Shown here one piece after another: positions 25,379-34,541 of a stretch of 64,000 nt of DNA. Location of the stretch: positions 372,001 through 436,000 of the forward strand of contig NZ_CAMDRE010000002.1 in NCBI RefSeq assembly GCF_945906775.1, in the 5' to 3' direction. The notes below the pieces were generated by a model, which was not told where the DNA came from, made no database searches, and worked only from the letters and a program-made list of their open reading frames with translations. The translations under genes were made by a program, and so were the position numbers. The DNA comes from Citrobacter sp. Marseille-Q6884 (GTDB lineage: Bacteria > Pseudomonadota > Gammaproteobacteria > Enterobacterales > Enterobacteriaceae). Each line of letters begins with the position of its first letter. The first letter of the stretch is position 1.

Positions 25379-25948
25379 ATGAAACGACTCATCGTAGGGA
25401 TCAGCGGCGCAAGCGGTGCCATTTATGGCGTGCGCCTGTTACAGGTTTTACGTGATGTCGCGGATGTGGAAACCCATCTGGTGATGAGCCAGGCGGCGCG
25501 GCAGACGCTGGCGCTGGAAACCGATCTGTCCGTACGTGACGTACAGGCATTAGCAAATGTGAATCACGATACGCGTGATATTGCCGCCAGTATCTCATCG
25601 GGCTCTTTCCAGACGGCCGGAATGGTCATCCTTCCCTGTTCAATTAAGACACTCTCTGGCATTGTCCACAGCTATACTGATGGGCTGCTGACCCGTGCCG
25701 CTGACGTGGTATTGAAAGAGCGCCGACCGCTGGTGCTGTGTGTCCGTGAAACGCCGCTGCATCTTGGGCATCTACGGCTTATGACACAGGCGGCAGAAAT
25801 TGGCGCGGTAATTATGCCACCTGTCCCGGCGTTTTATCATCGCCCGCAAACACTTGATGACGTGATTAATCAAACGGTTAATCGGGTACTCGACCAGTTT
25901 GATATCAGTCTCCCGCAAGATCTCTTCACCCGCTGGCAGGGCGCATAA
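25379..25948 (+). CDS. ubiX: Flavin prenyltransferase UbiX
   Basis: This 189-residue flavodoxin-like protein begins with RLIVGISGASGAIYGVRLL, the UbiX N-terminal signature. SSGSFQTAGMVILPCS and the LCVRETPLHLGHLRLM segment follow. It prenylates FMN to the cofactor used by the UbiD decarboxylase in ubiquinone synthesis. The ATG at 25379 is preceded by AAGAAAGGG. It is separated from purF by a hairpin and closed by its own terminator. Confidence 0.97.
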   Translation: MKRLIVGISGASGAIYGVRLLQVLRDVADVETHLVMSQAARQTLALETDLSVRDVQALANVNHDTRDIAASISSGSFQTAGMVILPCSIKTLSGIVHSYTDGLLTRAADVVLKERRPLVLCVRETPLHLGHLRLMTQAAEIGAVIMPPVPAFYHRPQTLDDVINQTVNRVLDQFDISLPQDLFTRWQGA

Positions 25949-25979
25949 GCCGCTCCGTCAGTGTGCGTCGCTGCATTCG

Positions 25980-26003
25980 TTGCCCTGTTTCAGGGCAATT
26001 TTG
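25980..26003 (+). terminator. Intrinsic terminator of ubiX
   Basis: TTGCCCTG (25980-25987), loop TTT and CAGGGCAA (25991-25998) are followed by a T stretch. Confidence 0.8.
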
Positions 26004-26152
26004 TAACCGCGATCATATCCTCAACATTTAATTCGTTAAAACACAACGAAACGCTGCGGTTCAACCGTCATACCTGCTATCTTCAAAATCAGGACAATAT
26101 TGCAACGTTTTATTAACATATTTAACGTCGAATATCCTCATCGACGCGAAAA

Positions 26153-26168
26153 TGGCATAAGACCTGCA
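26153..26168 (+). promoter_or_regulatory. Sigma-54 promoter of argT
   Basis: TGGCATAAGACCTGCA has the -24 GG (26154-26155) and -12 GC (26166-26167) elements at the required 12-bp offset. argT is a known nitrogen-regulated gene in enterobacteria, which supports the call. Confidence 0.75.
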
Positions 26169-26235
26169 TGAAAAAGTCTGCAAACACACAACACAACGTA
26201 AAACATAATAAAATTACGCCACTTGAGGGTTATGT

Positions 26236-27018
26236 ATGAAGAAGACGGTTCTTGCTTTGTCTTTGCTGGTAGGACTTTCCGCAACCGCGGCCAGCTACGC
26301 AGCACTTCCGCAGACAGTTCGTATTGGTACAGATACAACCTACGCACCTTTTTCCTCTAAAGATGCCAAAGGAGATTTTGTCGGGTTTGATATCGATCTC
26401 GGCAATGAGATGTGTAAGCGTATGCAGATCAAATGTACCTGGGTTGCCAGTGACTTTGATGCGCTGATCCCCTCGCTGAAAGCGAAAAAAATTGATGCGA
26501 TCATCTCCTCGCTTTCTATCACTGAAAAACGCCAGCAAGAGATTGCCTTCTCAAACAAACTTTACGCAGCAGACTCGCGTCTGATCGCCGCGGAAGGTTC
26601 CCCCATCCAGCCGACGCTTGATTCACTGAAAAGTAAACATGTCGGCGTACTGCAGGGCTCGACTCAGGAAGCCTATGCCAATGATAACTGGCGCAGTAAG
26701 GGCGTAGATGTTGTTGCCTATGCGAACCAGGATCTTATCTATTCTGACCTGACGGCAGGCCGTCTGGATGCGGCGCTGCAGGATGAAGTGGCAGCCAGCG
26801 AAGGCTTCCTGAAACAACCTGCTGGTAAGGGCTATGCGTTTGCAGGTCCTTCCGTAAAAGACAAAAAATATTTCGGTGACGGTACCGGGATCGGTTTACG
26901 TAAAGATGATGTCGAGCTGAAAGCCGCTTTTGATAAAGCGCTGGGTGAACTGCGTCAGGATGGCACCTACGACAAAATGGCGAAAAAGTATTTTAACTTT
27001 AATGTCTACGGCGATTAA
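26236..27018 (+). CDS. argT: Lysine/arginine/ornithine-binding periplasmic protein
   Basis: This 260-residue protein has a signal peptide of about 22 residues (MKKTVLALSLLVGLSATAASYA) and a class-II solute-binding fold beginning LPQTVRIGTDTTYAPF. It shares most of its sequence with HisJ downstream, so the two are tandem paralogues. It delivers Lys, Arg and Orn to the HisQMP permease in the inner membrane. The sigma-54 promoter upstream implies induction under nitrogen limitation. Confidence 0.97.
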   Translation: MKKTVLALSLLVGLSATAASYAALPQTVRIGTDTTYAPFSSKDAKGDFVGFDIDLGNEMCKRMQIKCTWVASDFDALIPSLKAKKIDAIISSLSITEKRQQEIAFSNKLYAADSRLIAAEGSPIQPTLDSLKSKHVGVLQGSTQEAYANDNWRSKGVDVVAYANQDLIYSDLTAGRLDAALQDEVAASEGFLKQPAGKGYAFAGPSVKDKKYFGDGTGIGLRKDDVELKAAFDKALGELRQDGTYDKMAKKYFNFNVYGD

Positions 27019-27039
27019 TACGCCGATACGGGAATGGAT

Positions 27040-27069
27040 TGCACCGTAGGGGTTAACCATTACGGTGCA
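27040..27069. other. Inverted repeat after argT
   Basis: Perfect 9-bp arms TGCACCGTA (27040-27048) and TACGGTGCA (27061-27069) flank a 12-nt centre. No T tract follows. It may be a transcript-end hairpin or attenuator between argT and hisJ. Confidence 0.5.
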
Positions 27070-27081
27070 TGATGAATTCAG

Positions 27082-27098
27082 TGCACTGTTTTGGTGCT
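27082..27098 (+). promoter_or_regulatory. NtrC-like enhancer site upstream of hisJ
   Basis: TGCACTGTTTTGGTGCT matches 14 of 17 positions of the NtrC site TGCACTATATTGGTGCA. It lies about 118 bp ahead of a sigma-54 promoter match, a normal enhancer distance. Confidence 0.65.
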
Positions 27099-27199
27099 TT
27101 TATCGCTGACTAAATGAGCATGAATGCATACTTAAGCGTTTTTCATGCAAAATAATACTGCCGGCAGGGTAGAATGCTTTGCCTTGTCGGCCTGATTAA

Positions 27200-27215
27200 T
27201 GGCACGATAACTGCA
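27200..27215 (+). promoter_or_regulatory. Sigma-54 promoter of hisJQMP
   Basis: TGGCACGATAACTGCA is one base from the -24/-12 consensus, with correct GG-to-GC spacing. It gives the his transport operon its own nitrogen-controlled start about 50 bp before the hisJ ATG. Confidence 0.7.
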
Positions 27216-27263
27216 CCTGGTCCTGTAAAGATCCCCTATAAAGACAGTCTGTTGAGGATAGTT

Positions 27264-28046
27264 ATGAAAAAACTGGTGTTGTCTCTTTCTCTGGTCCTGG
27301 CTTTCTCCAGTGCTACCGCAGCATTTGCAGCCATTCCGCAAAAAATTCGTATCGGTACCGATCCTACCTATGCCCCGTTTGAATCAAAAAATGCACAGGG
27401 TGAATTGGTTGGTTTTGATATCGATCTGGCGAAAGAGCTCTGCAAACGTATTAATACACAATGTACTTTCGTGGAAAACCCGCTGGATGCACTGATCCCT
27501 TCGTTAAAAGCGAAGAAAATCGACGCGATCATGTCTTCACTTTCCATCACGGAAAAACGTCAACAAGAGATCGCCTTTACCGACAAGCTTTATGCCGCTG
27601 ACTCTCGCCTGGTTGTCGCGAAAGATTCTGCTATCCAGCCGACGATTGAGTCTCTGAAAGGTAAACGTGTTGGTGTGCTGCAGGGCACCACCCAGGAAAC
27701 CTTTGGCAACGAACATTGGGCGCCAAAAGGTATTGAGATTGTCTCCTATCAGGGCCAGGACAATATCTATTCTGACCTGACTGCCGGACGTATTGACGCC
27801 GCTTTCCAGGATGAAGTCGCTGCCAGCGAAGGCTTTCTGAAGCAGCCCGTCGGTAAAGATTACAAATTCGGCGGCCCGTCTGTAAAAGACGAGAAACTGT
27901 TCGGCGTCGGTACCGGCATGGGCCTGCGTAAAGACGATAACGAACTGCGCGAAGCGCTGAATAAAGCATTTGCAGAAATGCGTGCTGACGGTACTTACGA
28001 GAAGTTGGCGAAAAAGTACTTTGATTTTGATGTTTACGGCGGTTAA
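27264..28046 (+). CDS. hisJ: Histidine-binding periplasmic protein
   Basis: This is a 260-residue protein when started at the ATG at 27264 (ribosome site GAGGAT), which begins a clear signal peptide ending ATAAFA/AIP. The earlier in-frame ATG at 27174 lies in the promoter region. The mature domain (IPQKIRIGTDPTYAPF) is very similar to ArgT. It binds L-histidine and docks on HisQM. It is followed by a REP cluster, which is known to hold the hisJ transcript at a higher level than hisQMP. Confidence 0.97.
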   Translation: MKKLVLSLSLVLAFSSATAAFAAIPQKIRIGTDPTYAPFESKNAQGELVGFDIDLAKELCKRINTQCTFVENPLDALIPSLKAKKIDAIMSSLSITEKRQQEIAFTDKLYAADSRLVVAKDSAIQPTIESLKGKRVGVLQGTTQETFGNEHWAPKGIEIVSYQGQDNIYSDLTAGRIDAAFQDEVAASEGFLKQPVGKDYKFGGPSVKDEKLFGVGTGMGLRKDDNELREALNKAFAEMRADGTYEKLAKKYFDFDVYGG

Positions 28047-28096
28047 TCACCGCAGGTGCTGATAAAGCCCATAGAGGGTGGACATGCCGGGGTGAT

Positions 28097-28176
28097 GCCT
28101 GATGGCGCGGTGTTTTTCAGGCCTACAGGGTAGCGTGATTTGTAGGCCTGATTAGACGCTGTAGCGTTGCCATCCG
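28097..28176. repeat. REP pair (BIME) between hisJ and hisQ
   Basis: A REP unit (28097-28126, starting GCCTGATGGCGCGG) and an inverted unit (28142-28176, starting GTAGGCCTGATTAG) lie in the hisJ-hisQ gap. REP sequences were first noted at this position in the Salmonella histidine transport operon. Confidence 0.85.
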
Positions 28177-28245
28177 TATGAACCCGGTTTGTCGCCGTTC
28201 TCAAAAGAGGCTTGTTACTCCACCACACACGACAGGACAGGCAGC

Positions 28246-28932
28246 ATGTTGTATGGCTTTTCAGGTGTTATTTTACAGGGCGCGATTGTTACGCTGGAGC
28301 TGGCTCTCAGCTCTGTCGTGCTGGCAGTCTTGATAGGTCTTGTCGGCGCGGGCGCGAAGCTATCGCAAAGTCGGGCAATGGGGCTTATTTTCGAAGGGTA
28401 TACGACGCTTATTCGCGGCGTACCCGATCTCGTCTTGATGCTGCTCATTTTTTACGGGTTACAAATCGCACTTAATTCAGTGACCGATGCAATCGGGACC
28501 AGCCAGATCGATATTGATCCGATGGTGGCGGGGATTATCACCCTCGGCTTTATCTATGGCGCCTACTTTACCGAAACTTTCCGTGGCGCGTTTATGGCGG
28601 TTCCCAGAGGCCATATCGAAGCGGCGACGGCATTCGGTTTTACCCGCTCACAGATTTTTCGCCGCATTATGTTTCCGGCCATGATGCGCTATGCCTTACC
28701 GGGGATTGGTAATAACTGGCAGGTTATTCTCAAGGCCACGGCGCTGGTGTCGCTGCTCGGTCTTGAAGATGTGGTGAAAGCCACCCAACTTGCCGGTAAG
28801 AGCACATGGGAACCGTTCTATTTTGCCGTGGTATGCGGGGTCATCTATCTGGTGTTTACCACTGTATCTAATGGTGTGCTGCTTTACCTTGAGCGCCGCT
28901 ATTCCGTGGGTGTGAAGAGGGCTGACCTGTGA
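28246..28932 (+). CDS. hisQ: Histidine/Lys-Arg-Orn ABC transporter permease HisQ
   Basis: This is a 228-residue protein when started at the ATG at 28246 (MLYGFSGVILQGAIVTLELA). Five membrane helices and the EAA loop (HIEAATAFGFTRSQIFRRIMFP, here split by position at about 140-161) identify a polar amino acid permease. It pairs with HisM around two HisP subunits. Its TGA overlaps the hisM GTG by 4 bp. Confidence 0.97.
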   Translation: MLYGFSGVILQGAIVTLELALSSVVLAVLIGLVGAGAKLSQSRAMGLIFEGYTTLIRGVPDLVLMLLIFYGLQIALNSVTDAIGTSQIDIDPMVAGIITLGFIYGAYFTETFRGAFMAVPRGHIEAATAFGFTRSQIFRRIMFPAMMRYALPGIGNNWQVILKATALVSLLGLEDVVKATQLAGKSTWEPFYFAVVCGVIYLVFTTVSNGVLLYLERRYSVGVKRADL

Positions 28933-29642
28933 TTGAGATTATTCAGGAGTACTGGAAATCCCTGCTGTGGAGCGATGGCTATCGCTATACGGGCGTGGCG
29001 ATCACGCTGTGGTTGCTGATCTCTTCCGTGGTGATGGGCGGGATTCTGGCGCTGTTTTTGGCGATCGGCCGCGTTTCCAGCAATAAGTTTATTCAGTTTC
29101 CTATCTGGTTATTTACCTATATTTTTCGTGGAACGCCGCTTTACGTTCAGTTGCTGGTGTTTTATTCCGGTATGTACACGCTGGAGATCGTCAAAGGGAC
29201 GGACTTCCTCAATGCGTTTTTCCGCAGCGGTCTGAATTGCACCGTGCTTGCGCTAACGCTGAATACGTGCGCTTATACCACTGAGATATTTGCCGGAGCT
29301 ATCCGTTCAGTGCCACATGGCGAGATTGAAGCTGCGCGTGCCTACGGTTTCTCCTCATTCAAGCTGTATCGCTGCATTATTTTGCCTTCCGCATTACGTA
29401 TTGCGTTGCCTGCATACAGTAACGAAGTCATTTTGATGCTGCACTCTACGGCGCTGGCATTTACGGCCACGGTGCCGGATTTGTTGAAAATCGCCCGCGA
29501 CATTAACTCGGCAACTTACCAGCCATTTACCGCGTTCGGTATTGCCGCGGTACTGTATTTGATGATTTCGTATGTCCTGATCAGTCTGTTCCGTAAAGCG
29601 GAAAAACGCTGGTTGCAGCATGTAAAACCTTCGACGCACTGA
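28929..29642 (+). CDS. hisM: Histidine/Lys-Arg-Orn ABC transporter permease HisM
   Basis: This 237-residue protein starts at the GTG at 28929, inside the end of hisQ. It has five membrane helices with an EAA loop near 139-160 (GEIEAARAYGFSSFKLYR). It is the partner of HisQ in the inner-membrane channel that accepts substrate from HisJ and ArgT. The overlap and GTG start indicate translational coupling to hisQ. Confidence 0.97.
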   Translation: MIEIIQEYWKSLLWSDGYRYTGVAITLWLLISSVVMGGILALFLAIGRVSSNKFIQFPIWLFTYIFRGTPLYVQLLVFYSGMYTLEIVKGTDFLNAFFRSGLNCTVLALTLNTCAYTTEIFAGAIRSVPHGEIEAARAYGFSSFKLYRCIILPSALRIALPAYSNEVILMLHSTALAFTATVPDLLKIARDINSATYQPFTAFGIAAVLYLMISYVLISLFRKAEKRWLQHVKPSTH

Positions 29643-29646
29643 GAAC

Positions 29647-30423
29647 ATGATGTCTGAGAATAAATTAAACGTAATCGATTTACACAAACACTATGGCGAA
29701 CATGAAGTGTTGAAAGGGGTGTCGCTGCAGGCCAATGCGGGTGATGTTATTAGCATTATTGGTTCGTCAGGTTCCGGCAAAAGTACCTTTCTGCGCTGCA
29801 TTAACTTTCTTGAAAAGCCGAGCGCCGGCTCCATTGTTGTAAGCGGCCAGAATATCGCGCTGGTGCGCGACAAAGACGGTCAACTGAAAGTGGCGGATAA
29901 AAACCAGCTACGCCTGCTGCGTACGCGACTGACGATGGTCTTTCAGCACTTTAACTTGTGGAGCCATATGACCGTGCTGGAAAACGTCATGGAAGCGCCG
30001 ATTCAGGTGTTGGGTTTAAGCAAGCAGGAAGCGCGTGACCGTGCGGTGAAGTACCTGGCTAAAGTGGGCATCGACGAACGTGCGCAGGGAAAATACCCAG
30101 TGCACCTGTCTGGTGGTCAGCAGCAGCGCGTATCCATCGCGCGTGCATTAGCCATGGAGCCAGAAGTTCTGCTGTTCGATGAGCCGACATCTGCGCTTGA
30201 CCCGGAGCTGGTAGGCGAAGTGTTGCGTATTATGCAACAGCTGGCTGAAGAGGGAAAAACCATGGTGGTCGTGACCCACGAAATGGGGTTTGCCCGCCAT
30301 GTTTCAACGCACGTGATTTTCCTGCATCAGGGCAAAATCGAGGAAGAGGGGGAACCAGAGCAGGTTTTTGGTAACCCGCAAAGCCCGCGTTTGCAGCAAT
30401 TTCTCAAAGGATCGCTGAAATAA
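29647..30423 (+). CDS. hisP: Histidine/Lys-Arg-Orn ABC transporter ATPase HisP
   Basis: This is a 258-residue ABC ATPase. Walker A is GSSGSGKST (39-47), the Q-loop glutamine is near 100 (MVFQHF), the signature is LSGGQQQR (154-161), Walker B is LLFDEP (175-180) and the switch histidine is in VVTHEMGFA. A HisP dimer powers transport through HisQM. It is the last gene of the operon, and a GC-rich hairpin follows. Confidence 0.98.
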   Translation: MMSENKLNVIDLHKHYGEHEVLKGVSLQANAGDVISIIGSSGSGKSTFLRCINFLEKPSAGSIVVSGQNIALVRDKDGQLKVADKNQLRLLRTRLTMVFQHFNLWSHMTVLENVMEAPIQVLGLSKQEARDRAVKYLAKVGIDERAQGKYPVHLSGGQQQRVSIARALAMEPEVLLFDEPTSALDPELVGEVLRIMQQLAEEGKTMVVVTHEMGFARHVSTHVIFLHQGKIEEEGEPEQVFGNPQSPRLQQFLKGSLK

Positions 30424-30448
30424 CGCTGTGATTACCCACAATGTGACG

Positions 30449-30477
30449 TAGTCAGCCGGGGGCGACCCCGCTGACTA
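30449..30477. terminator. Bidirectional hairpin between hisP and the acetyltransferase gene
   Basis: TAGTCAGC-C-GGGG and CCCC-GCTGACTA pair with one bulge and a GCGA loop. The right arm overlaps the stop codon of the convergent acetyltransferase gene. There is no long T tract. Confidence 0.6.
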
Positions 30478-30984
30478 TTGACCGCTTTCGAGACGATAAA
30501 CCCAGTCGTCGTAGGCTATTCCATCAATCTCATACGCTTTTTCCAACACCTGAGTGCGTACAAATCCTGTCTTTTCCAGAATACGCACTGACGCTTTATT
30601 CTCCGCTAATACATAGGCGTTTATCGCCGTGACGCTGGTGCGTTGAAAGGCATAGTCGCATACCGCGCGAACGGCCTCGCTGGCGATACCTTTTCCCTGT
30701 GCGAGTGGCATGATGGCGTAGCCAAGATCGGCTTCCTGGGGATAAAGGTGGCTAATCTGTAAGCCAATGTCGCCCAGTGCAGTCGGATTGTTATGCTGTC
30801 GGATAACGAAGGTATGCTGTGCGGCAAGACGTCTGGCGAATAACAGGCGAGTGTCTTTCGCCGGGGCGATAGAACTCATGAAACGCATAACATCGGGATT
30901 CTCGTGCATTCTCAGAAAGAATGACCAGTCGGAGAGTTGATACAAAGAGAGGGTGAGTCGGGGAGTCATTATTATTGCCATCAC
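30475..30984 (-). CDS. GNAT family N-acetyltransferase
   Basis: This protein of up to 169 residues (GTG at 30984; alternatives ATG at 30981 and 30969) shows the RimJ/RimL-type GNAT pattern. It starts TPRLTLSLYQLSDWSFF, with DLGYAIMPLAQGKGIASEAVRAV as the acetyl-CoA loop region and AYVLAENKASVRILEKTGF near the end. The start at 30969 (MTPRLTL) best fits the family. The substrate is unknown. It lies convergent to hisP and ahead of yfcH. E. coli K-12 has no such gene here. Confidence 0.9.
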   Translation of the reverse strand: MMAIIMTPRLTLSLYQLSDWSFFLRMHENPDVMRFMSSIAPAKDTRLLFARRLAAQHTFVIRQHNNPTALGDIGLQISHLYPQEADLGYAIMPLAQGKGIASEAVRAVCDYAFQRTSVTAINAYVLAENKASVRILEKTGFVRTQVLEKAYEIDGIAYDDWVYRLESGQ

Positions 30985-31051
30985 GTCGCCATTGCGGAAA
31001 TCAGAAATATCACTTTATCACCGCAACGGCGACCATGAATAGCGTCGGGAA

Positions 31052-31945
31052 CTATCGGATGACATCCGCCAGCGCTTCCTCTAAATCGTACCAACGAAAT
31101 GCAAAACCGGCAGCCTCCAGCCGTTTGGGTAACGCCCGCTGTCCGCCTAACACCAGCACGGAGGACTCCCCCATCAGTAACCGCATAGCGGTCGCGGGCA
31201 CGCGTACGATGGCCGGGCGGTTCAGGGCATGGCCCAACGCGTGCGCAAATTGTTCGTTACGCACCGGGTAGGGTGAGACCATGTTGAAGGGGCCGCGTAA
31301 ATCGTTATCCAGCAACCAGATAATACCGTTGATCATATCGTCGATATGAATCCAGGCCAGATACTGGCGCCCATTACCGATAGGCCCACCTAAGCCCAGG
31401 CGAAACGGAGGGATCATCTTCGCCAGAATCCCGCCAGCGGAGGCCAGCACGACACCGGTGCGCAGGAGACACACGCGTGTTTTATCACTTTGCGCACCGC
31501 TGGCGATTTGCTCCCATCGGGCGCATAACTTATGGGTAAATTCGTTATGCGGTGGCTCATCTTCCGTGACGACAATTTCGCCTAAATCACCGTAGTATCC
31601 AGCCGCAGAACCGGAAATCAGTACGGAAGGCGGCGAGTCACTGGCATTGATCAAATCGACCAGTTTCTGTGTGATACCCCAGCGACTCTGGCACAGACGT
31701 TCTTTTTGCTCGGCACTCCAGCGTTTATCTGCGATAGGCTCGCCGGCAAGGTTAATGACAGCGTCTATGTCATTGAGGTTGTGTCTACCCTCGAGCCCTT
31801 TCCAAAGCGTGACCCGGGAGACCAGAATCTGTCGGGCTTTATCAGGGGTACGTGTCACAACGGTAATCTGATGCCCCAGTTCCAACAGTCGGGGGATCAG
31901 ATGGCGTCCAATCAGGCCAGTACCACCGGTTATCAGAATCTGCAT
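31052..31945 (-). CDS. yfcH: NAD(P)-dependent epimerase-family protein YfcH
   Basis: This 297-residue extended short-chain dehydrogenase has the N-terminal nucleotide motif ITGGTGLIGRHL (4-15) and LISGSAAGYYGD around the active site. It belongs to the SulA/YfcH (TIGR01777) group with the C-terminal DUF1731 segment (VPATAMRLLMGE..). Its substrate is unknown. It is followed on the same strand by the acetyltransferase gene and preceded by folX 19 bp away. Confidence 0.94.
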   Translation of the reverse strand: MQILITGGTGLIGRHLIPRLLELGHQITVVTRTPDKARQILVSRVTLWKGLEGRHNLNDIDAVINLAGEPIADKRWSAEQKERLCQSRWGITQKLVDLINASDSPPSVLISGSAAGYYGDLGEIVVTEDEPPHNEFTHKLCARWEQIASGAQSDKTRVCLLRTGVVLASAGGILAKMIPPFRLGLGGPIGNGRQYLAWIHIDDMINGIIWLLDNDLRGPFNMVSPYPVRNEQFAHALGHALNRPAIVRVPATAMRLLMGESSVLVLGGQRALPKRLEAAGFAFRWYDLEEALADVIR

Positions 31946-31964
31946 GTCGCCTCCCGGATAACGA

Positions 31965-32327
31965 TTAGCGCTGCCAGCTCAACGTCATGGAAACAGAGTC
32001 GGCATAACGCAATGCGTGAAGTTTATCGATCTCTACTTCAGCATAAGTGACCCAGTGATGTTCGCGTGCGATATCGAGCACATCTTGAGTTAATTTTTCT
32101 AACAATGAGAAGCGGTTACTCTCGACATGCGAAATGATGCTCTTGGTGATCGTGCGATAATTCAGCGCGTCATTGATATCTTCGCTGGTGCGAGCTTTAT
32201 CGGCGGGGTAGTGGATGGCGATGTTGATGACGATATCCTGTCGGTTAAGAATCTCCTCTTCTTTGATGCCGATAAAGGTGCGCAAACGAAGGTTTTTTAT
32301 ACGAATAATAGCGTCAGGTTGTGACAT
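31965..32327 (-). CDS. folX: Dihydroneopterin triphosphate 2'-epimerase
   Basis: This is a 120-residue protein when started at the ATG at 32327 (MSQPDAIIRIKNLRLRTFIGIKEEE), behind a GGAGGAAA ribosome site. The frame extends 13 codons upstream without homology. It has the tunnel-fold (FolB-like) pattern with E-E-DIVINI and ALNYRTITKSIISHVE. It epimerises dihydroneopterin triphosphate to the monapterin form, leading to tetrahydromonapterin. Confidence 0.96.
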   Translation of the reverse strand: MSQPDAIIRIKNLRLRTFIGIKEEEILNRQDIVINIAIHYPADKARTSEDINDALNYRTITKSIISHVESNRFSLLEKLTQDVLDIAREHHWVTYAEVEIDKLHALRYADSVSMTLSWQR

Positions 32328-32391
32328 TGCAGGTTTCCTCCATGTATGAACCTTTACATGATACACGAGAACCTAATTGCGTGACTTCTTC

Positions 32392-33018
32392 TCACTCTGT
32401 CGCTTGTTGCATTGCGCGTTCCGTAGCAGGACGCGTACGGATGCGTTCGTGCCAATTGTTGACCGCCGGATAGTTATCGAGATCGATGCGCTGGCGCTGG
32501 TGAGCGTTAATCCATGGCCAGCAGGCGATATCGGCGATGCTGTAGTGATCGCCACCCAGCCAGGGGGAGGTTTCCAGCCGTTTATTCATGACGTTGTACA
32601 GACGCTGTGTTTCAACCTGATACCGCTCAATCGCGTACGGGATAGTCTGTGGCGCAAAGTGATTAAAATGGTGATTTTGTCCCAGCATGGGACCCAAACC
32701 ACTCACCTGCCAGAAAAGCCACTGCAGCGTGGTATGACGTTCACGTAATTCACCACTGAGCAACTTGCCGCTCTTTTCTGCCAGGTAAAGTAAAATCTCG
32801 CCCGACTCAAACAGGCTGAGCGGTTTCCCACCGTCTTCCGGAGCATGATCGATAATGGCAGGGATTTTATTGTTTGGAGAGATAGCCAGAAAATCGGGGT
32901 GAAATTGATTACCTTTGCTGATATCTACACGGATTAAACGGTACTTCAACTGCGCCTCTTCCAGAAACAACGTAATTTTGTGTCCGTTAGGCGTTGGGGT
33001 GTAGTAGAGATCAATCAT
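32392..33018 (-). CDS. yfcG: GSH-dependent disulfide-bond oxidoreductase YfcG
   Basis: This 208-residue glutathione transferase homologue is slightly shorter than the 215-residue E. coli protein at the C-terminus. The N-terminal thioredoxin-like domain begins MIDLYYTPTPNGHKITLFLEE. It contains no catalytic Cys, but it carries T9 and N11 that activate glutathione. NNKIPAI and SLFESGEILLYLAEK form the GSH site. The Nu-class enzyme reduces disulfides such as hydroxyethyl disulfide. It is divergent from yfcF. Confidence 0.95.
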   Translation of the reverse strand: MIDLYYTPTPNGHKITLFLEEAQLKYRLIRVDISKGNQFHPDFLAISPNNKIPAIIDHAPEDGGKPLSLFESGEILLYLAEKSGKLLSGELRERHTTLQWLFWQVSGLGPMLGQNHHFNHFAPQTIPYAIERYQVETQRLYNVMNKRLETSPWLGGDHYSIADIACWPWINAHQRQRIDLDNYPAVNNWHERIRTRPATERAMQQATE

Positions 33019-33060
33019 CTTAACTCCCGTTTTCTACATTGTGTCTGGTAATAACAAGTA

Positions 33061-33145
33061 TATACCCTAAATAATTCGCGTTGGATGAAGCCCGTATGGC
33101 CGGGCAAAAGCCAGCGTACAGGCAACGTAAAGTATGAAAGGGCAA
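33061..33145 (+). repeat. Internally deleted ERIC-type repeat between yfcG and yfcF
   Basis: The left end (TATACCCTAAATAATTCG) matches the outer end of the ERIC at 37381-37500, and the right end (GGCAACGTAAAGTATGA) matches its other end. The conserved ERIC core is missing. This leaves about 85 bp instead of about 120 bp. Confidence 0.55.
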
Positions 33146-33233
33146 CCAGCGCGCGTGCGTGAGTTTTCCTCAGGTGACAGACTCAGAAAGACTCTATATT
33201 TTGAAAGTAAGCTAATACACTTCTGAGGATACT

Positions 33234-33878
<645 letters not shown>

Positions 33879-33930
33879 TCATCAGGCCGTAATCCAGTAT
33901 TATTAAAAGGTATTTTACGACGAGGAGTGA

Positions 33931-34485
33931 GTGATGAAACTGATGTTCGCATCGGACATTCATGGTTCGTTGCCAGCCACGGAATGCGTTCTTGATCGAT
34001 TTGCTCAAAGCGGTGCGCAATGGCTGGTGATATTGGGTGATGTATTAAATCACGGGCCGCGTAATGCGTTGCCGGAAGGCTATGCGCCCGCTCAGGTTGC
34101 TGAGCGTCTGAATGAGCATGCTTCGCGTATTATTGCGGTGCGGGGCAACTGTGACAGCGAAGTGGACCAAATGCTCCTGAATTTTCCGATAACCGCGCCC
34201 TGGCAGCAAATTCTGACAGAAAAGCAGCGTCTTTTTTTGACGCACGGACATCTTTTTGGTCCGGGAAATCTTCCCCCCCTAAGTCCCGGGGATGTGCTGG
34301 TTTATGGGCATACTCATCTGCCCGTTGCCGAGAAACGTGAGCATATCTATCATTTTAACCCAGGGTCGGTCAGCCTTCCGAAGGGGGGCTTTAAGGCAAG
34401 CTATGGGATTCTGGATGATGACATTCTCAGCGTAATGGCACTCAATGATCAAAGTATCATTGCACAGATAGAGATTAATCCGTAA
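33931..34485 (+). CDS. yfcE: Phosphodiesterase YfcE
   Basis: This 184-residue metallophosphoesterase starts at GTG 33931 or ATG 33934, after a GAGGAG ribosome site. The two-metal motifs are in order: SDIHGS, GDVLNHGP, RGNCDSE, THGHLF and GHTHLP. The E. coli enzyme is Mn-dependent and splits artificial phosphodiesters. The natural substrate is unknown. It lies 52 bp after yfcF. Confidence 0.95.
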   Translation: MMKLMFASDIHGSLPATECVLDRFAQSGAQWLVILGDVLNHGPRNALPEGYAPAQVAERLNEHASRIIAVRGNCDSEVDQMLLNFPITAPWQQILTEKQRLFLTHGHLFGPGNLPPLSPGDVLVYGHTHLPVAEKREHIYHFNPGSVSLPKGGFKASYGILDDDILSVMALNDQSIIAQIEINP

Positions 34486-34541
34486 TTTACCCCACAAACG
34501 TAAACGCGCCGTAAGAGCGCTAGAGAAAAGAAGGTTTCCTG

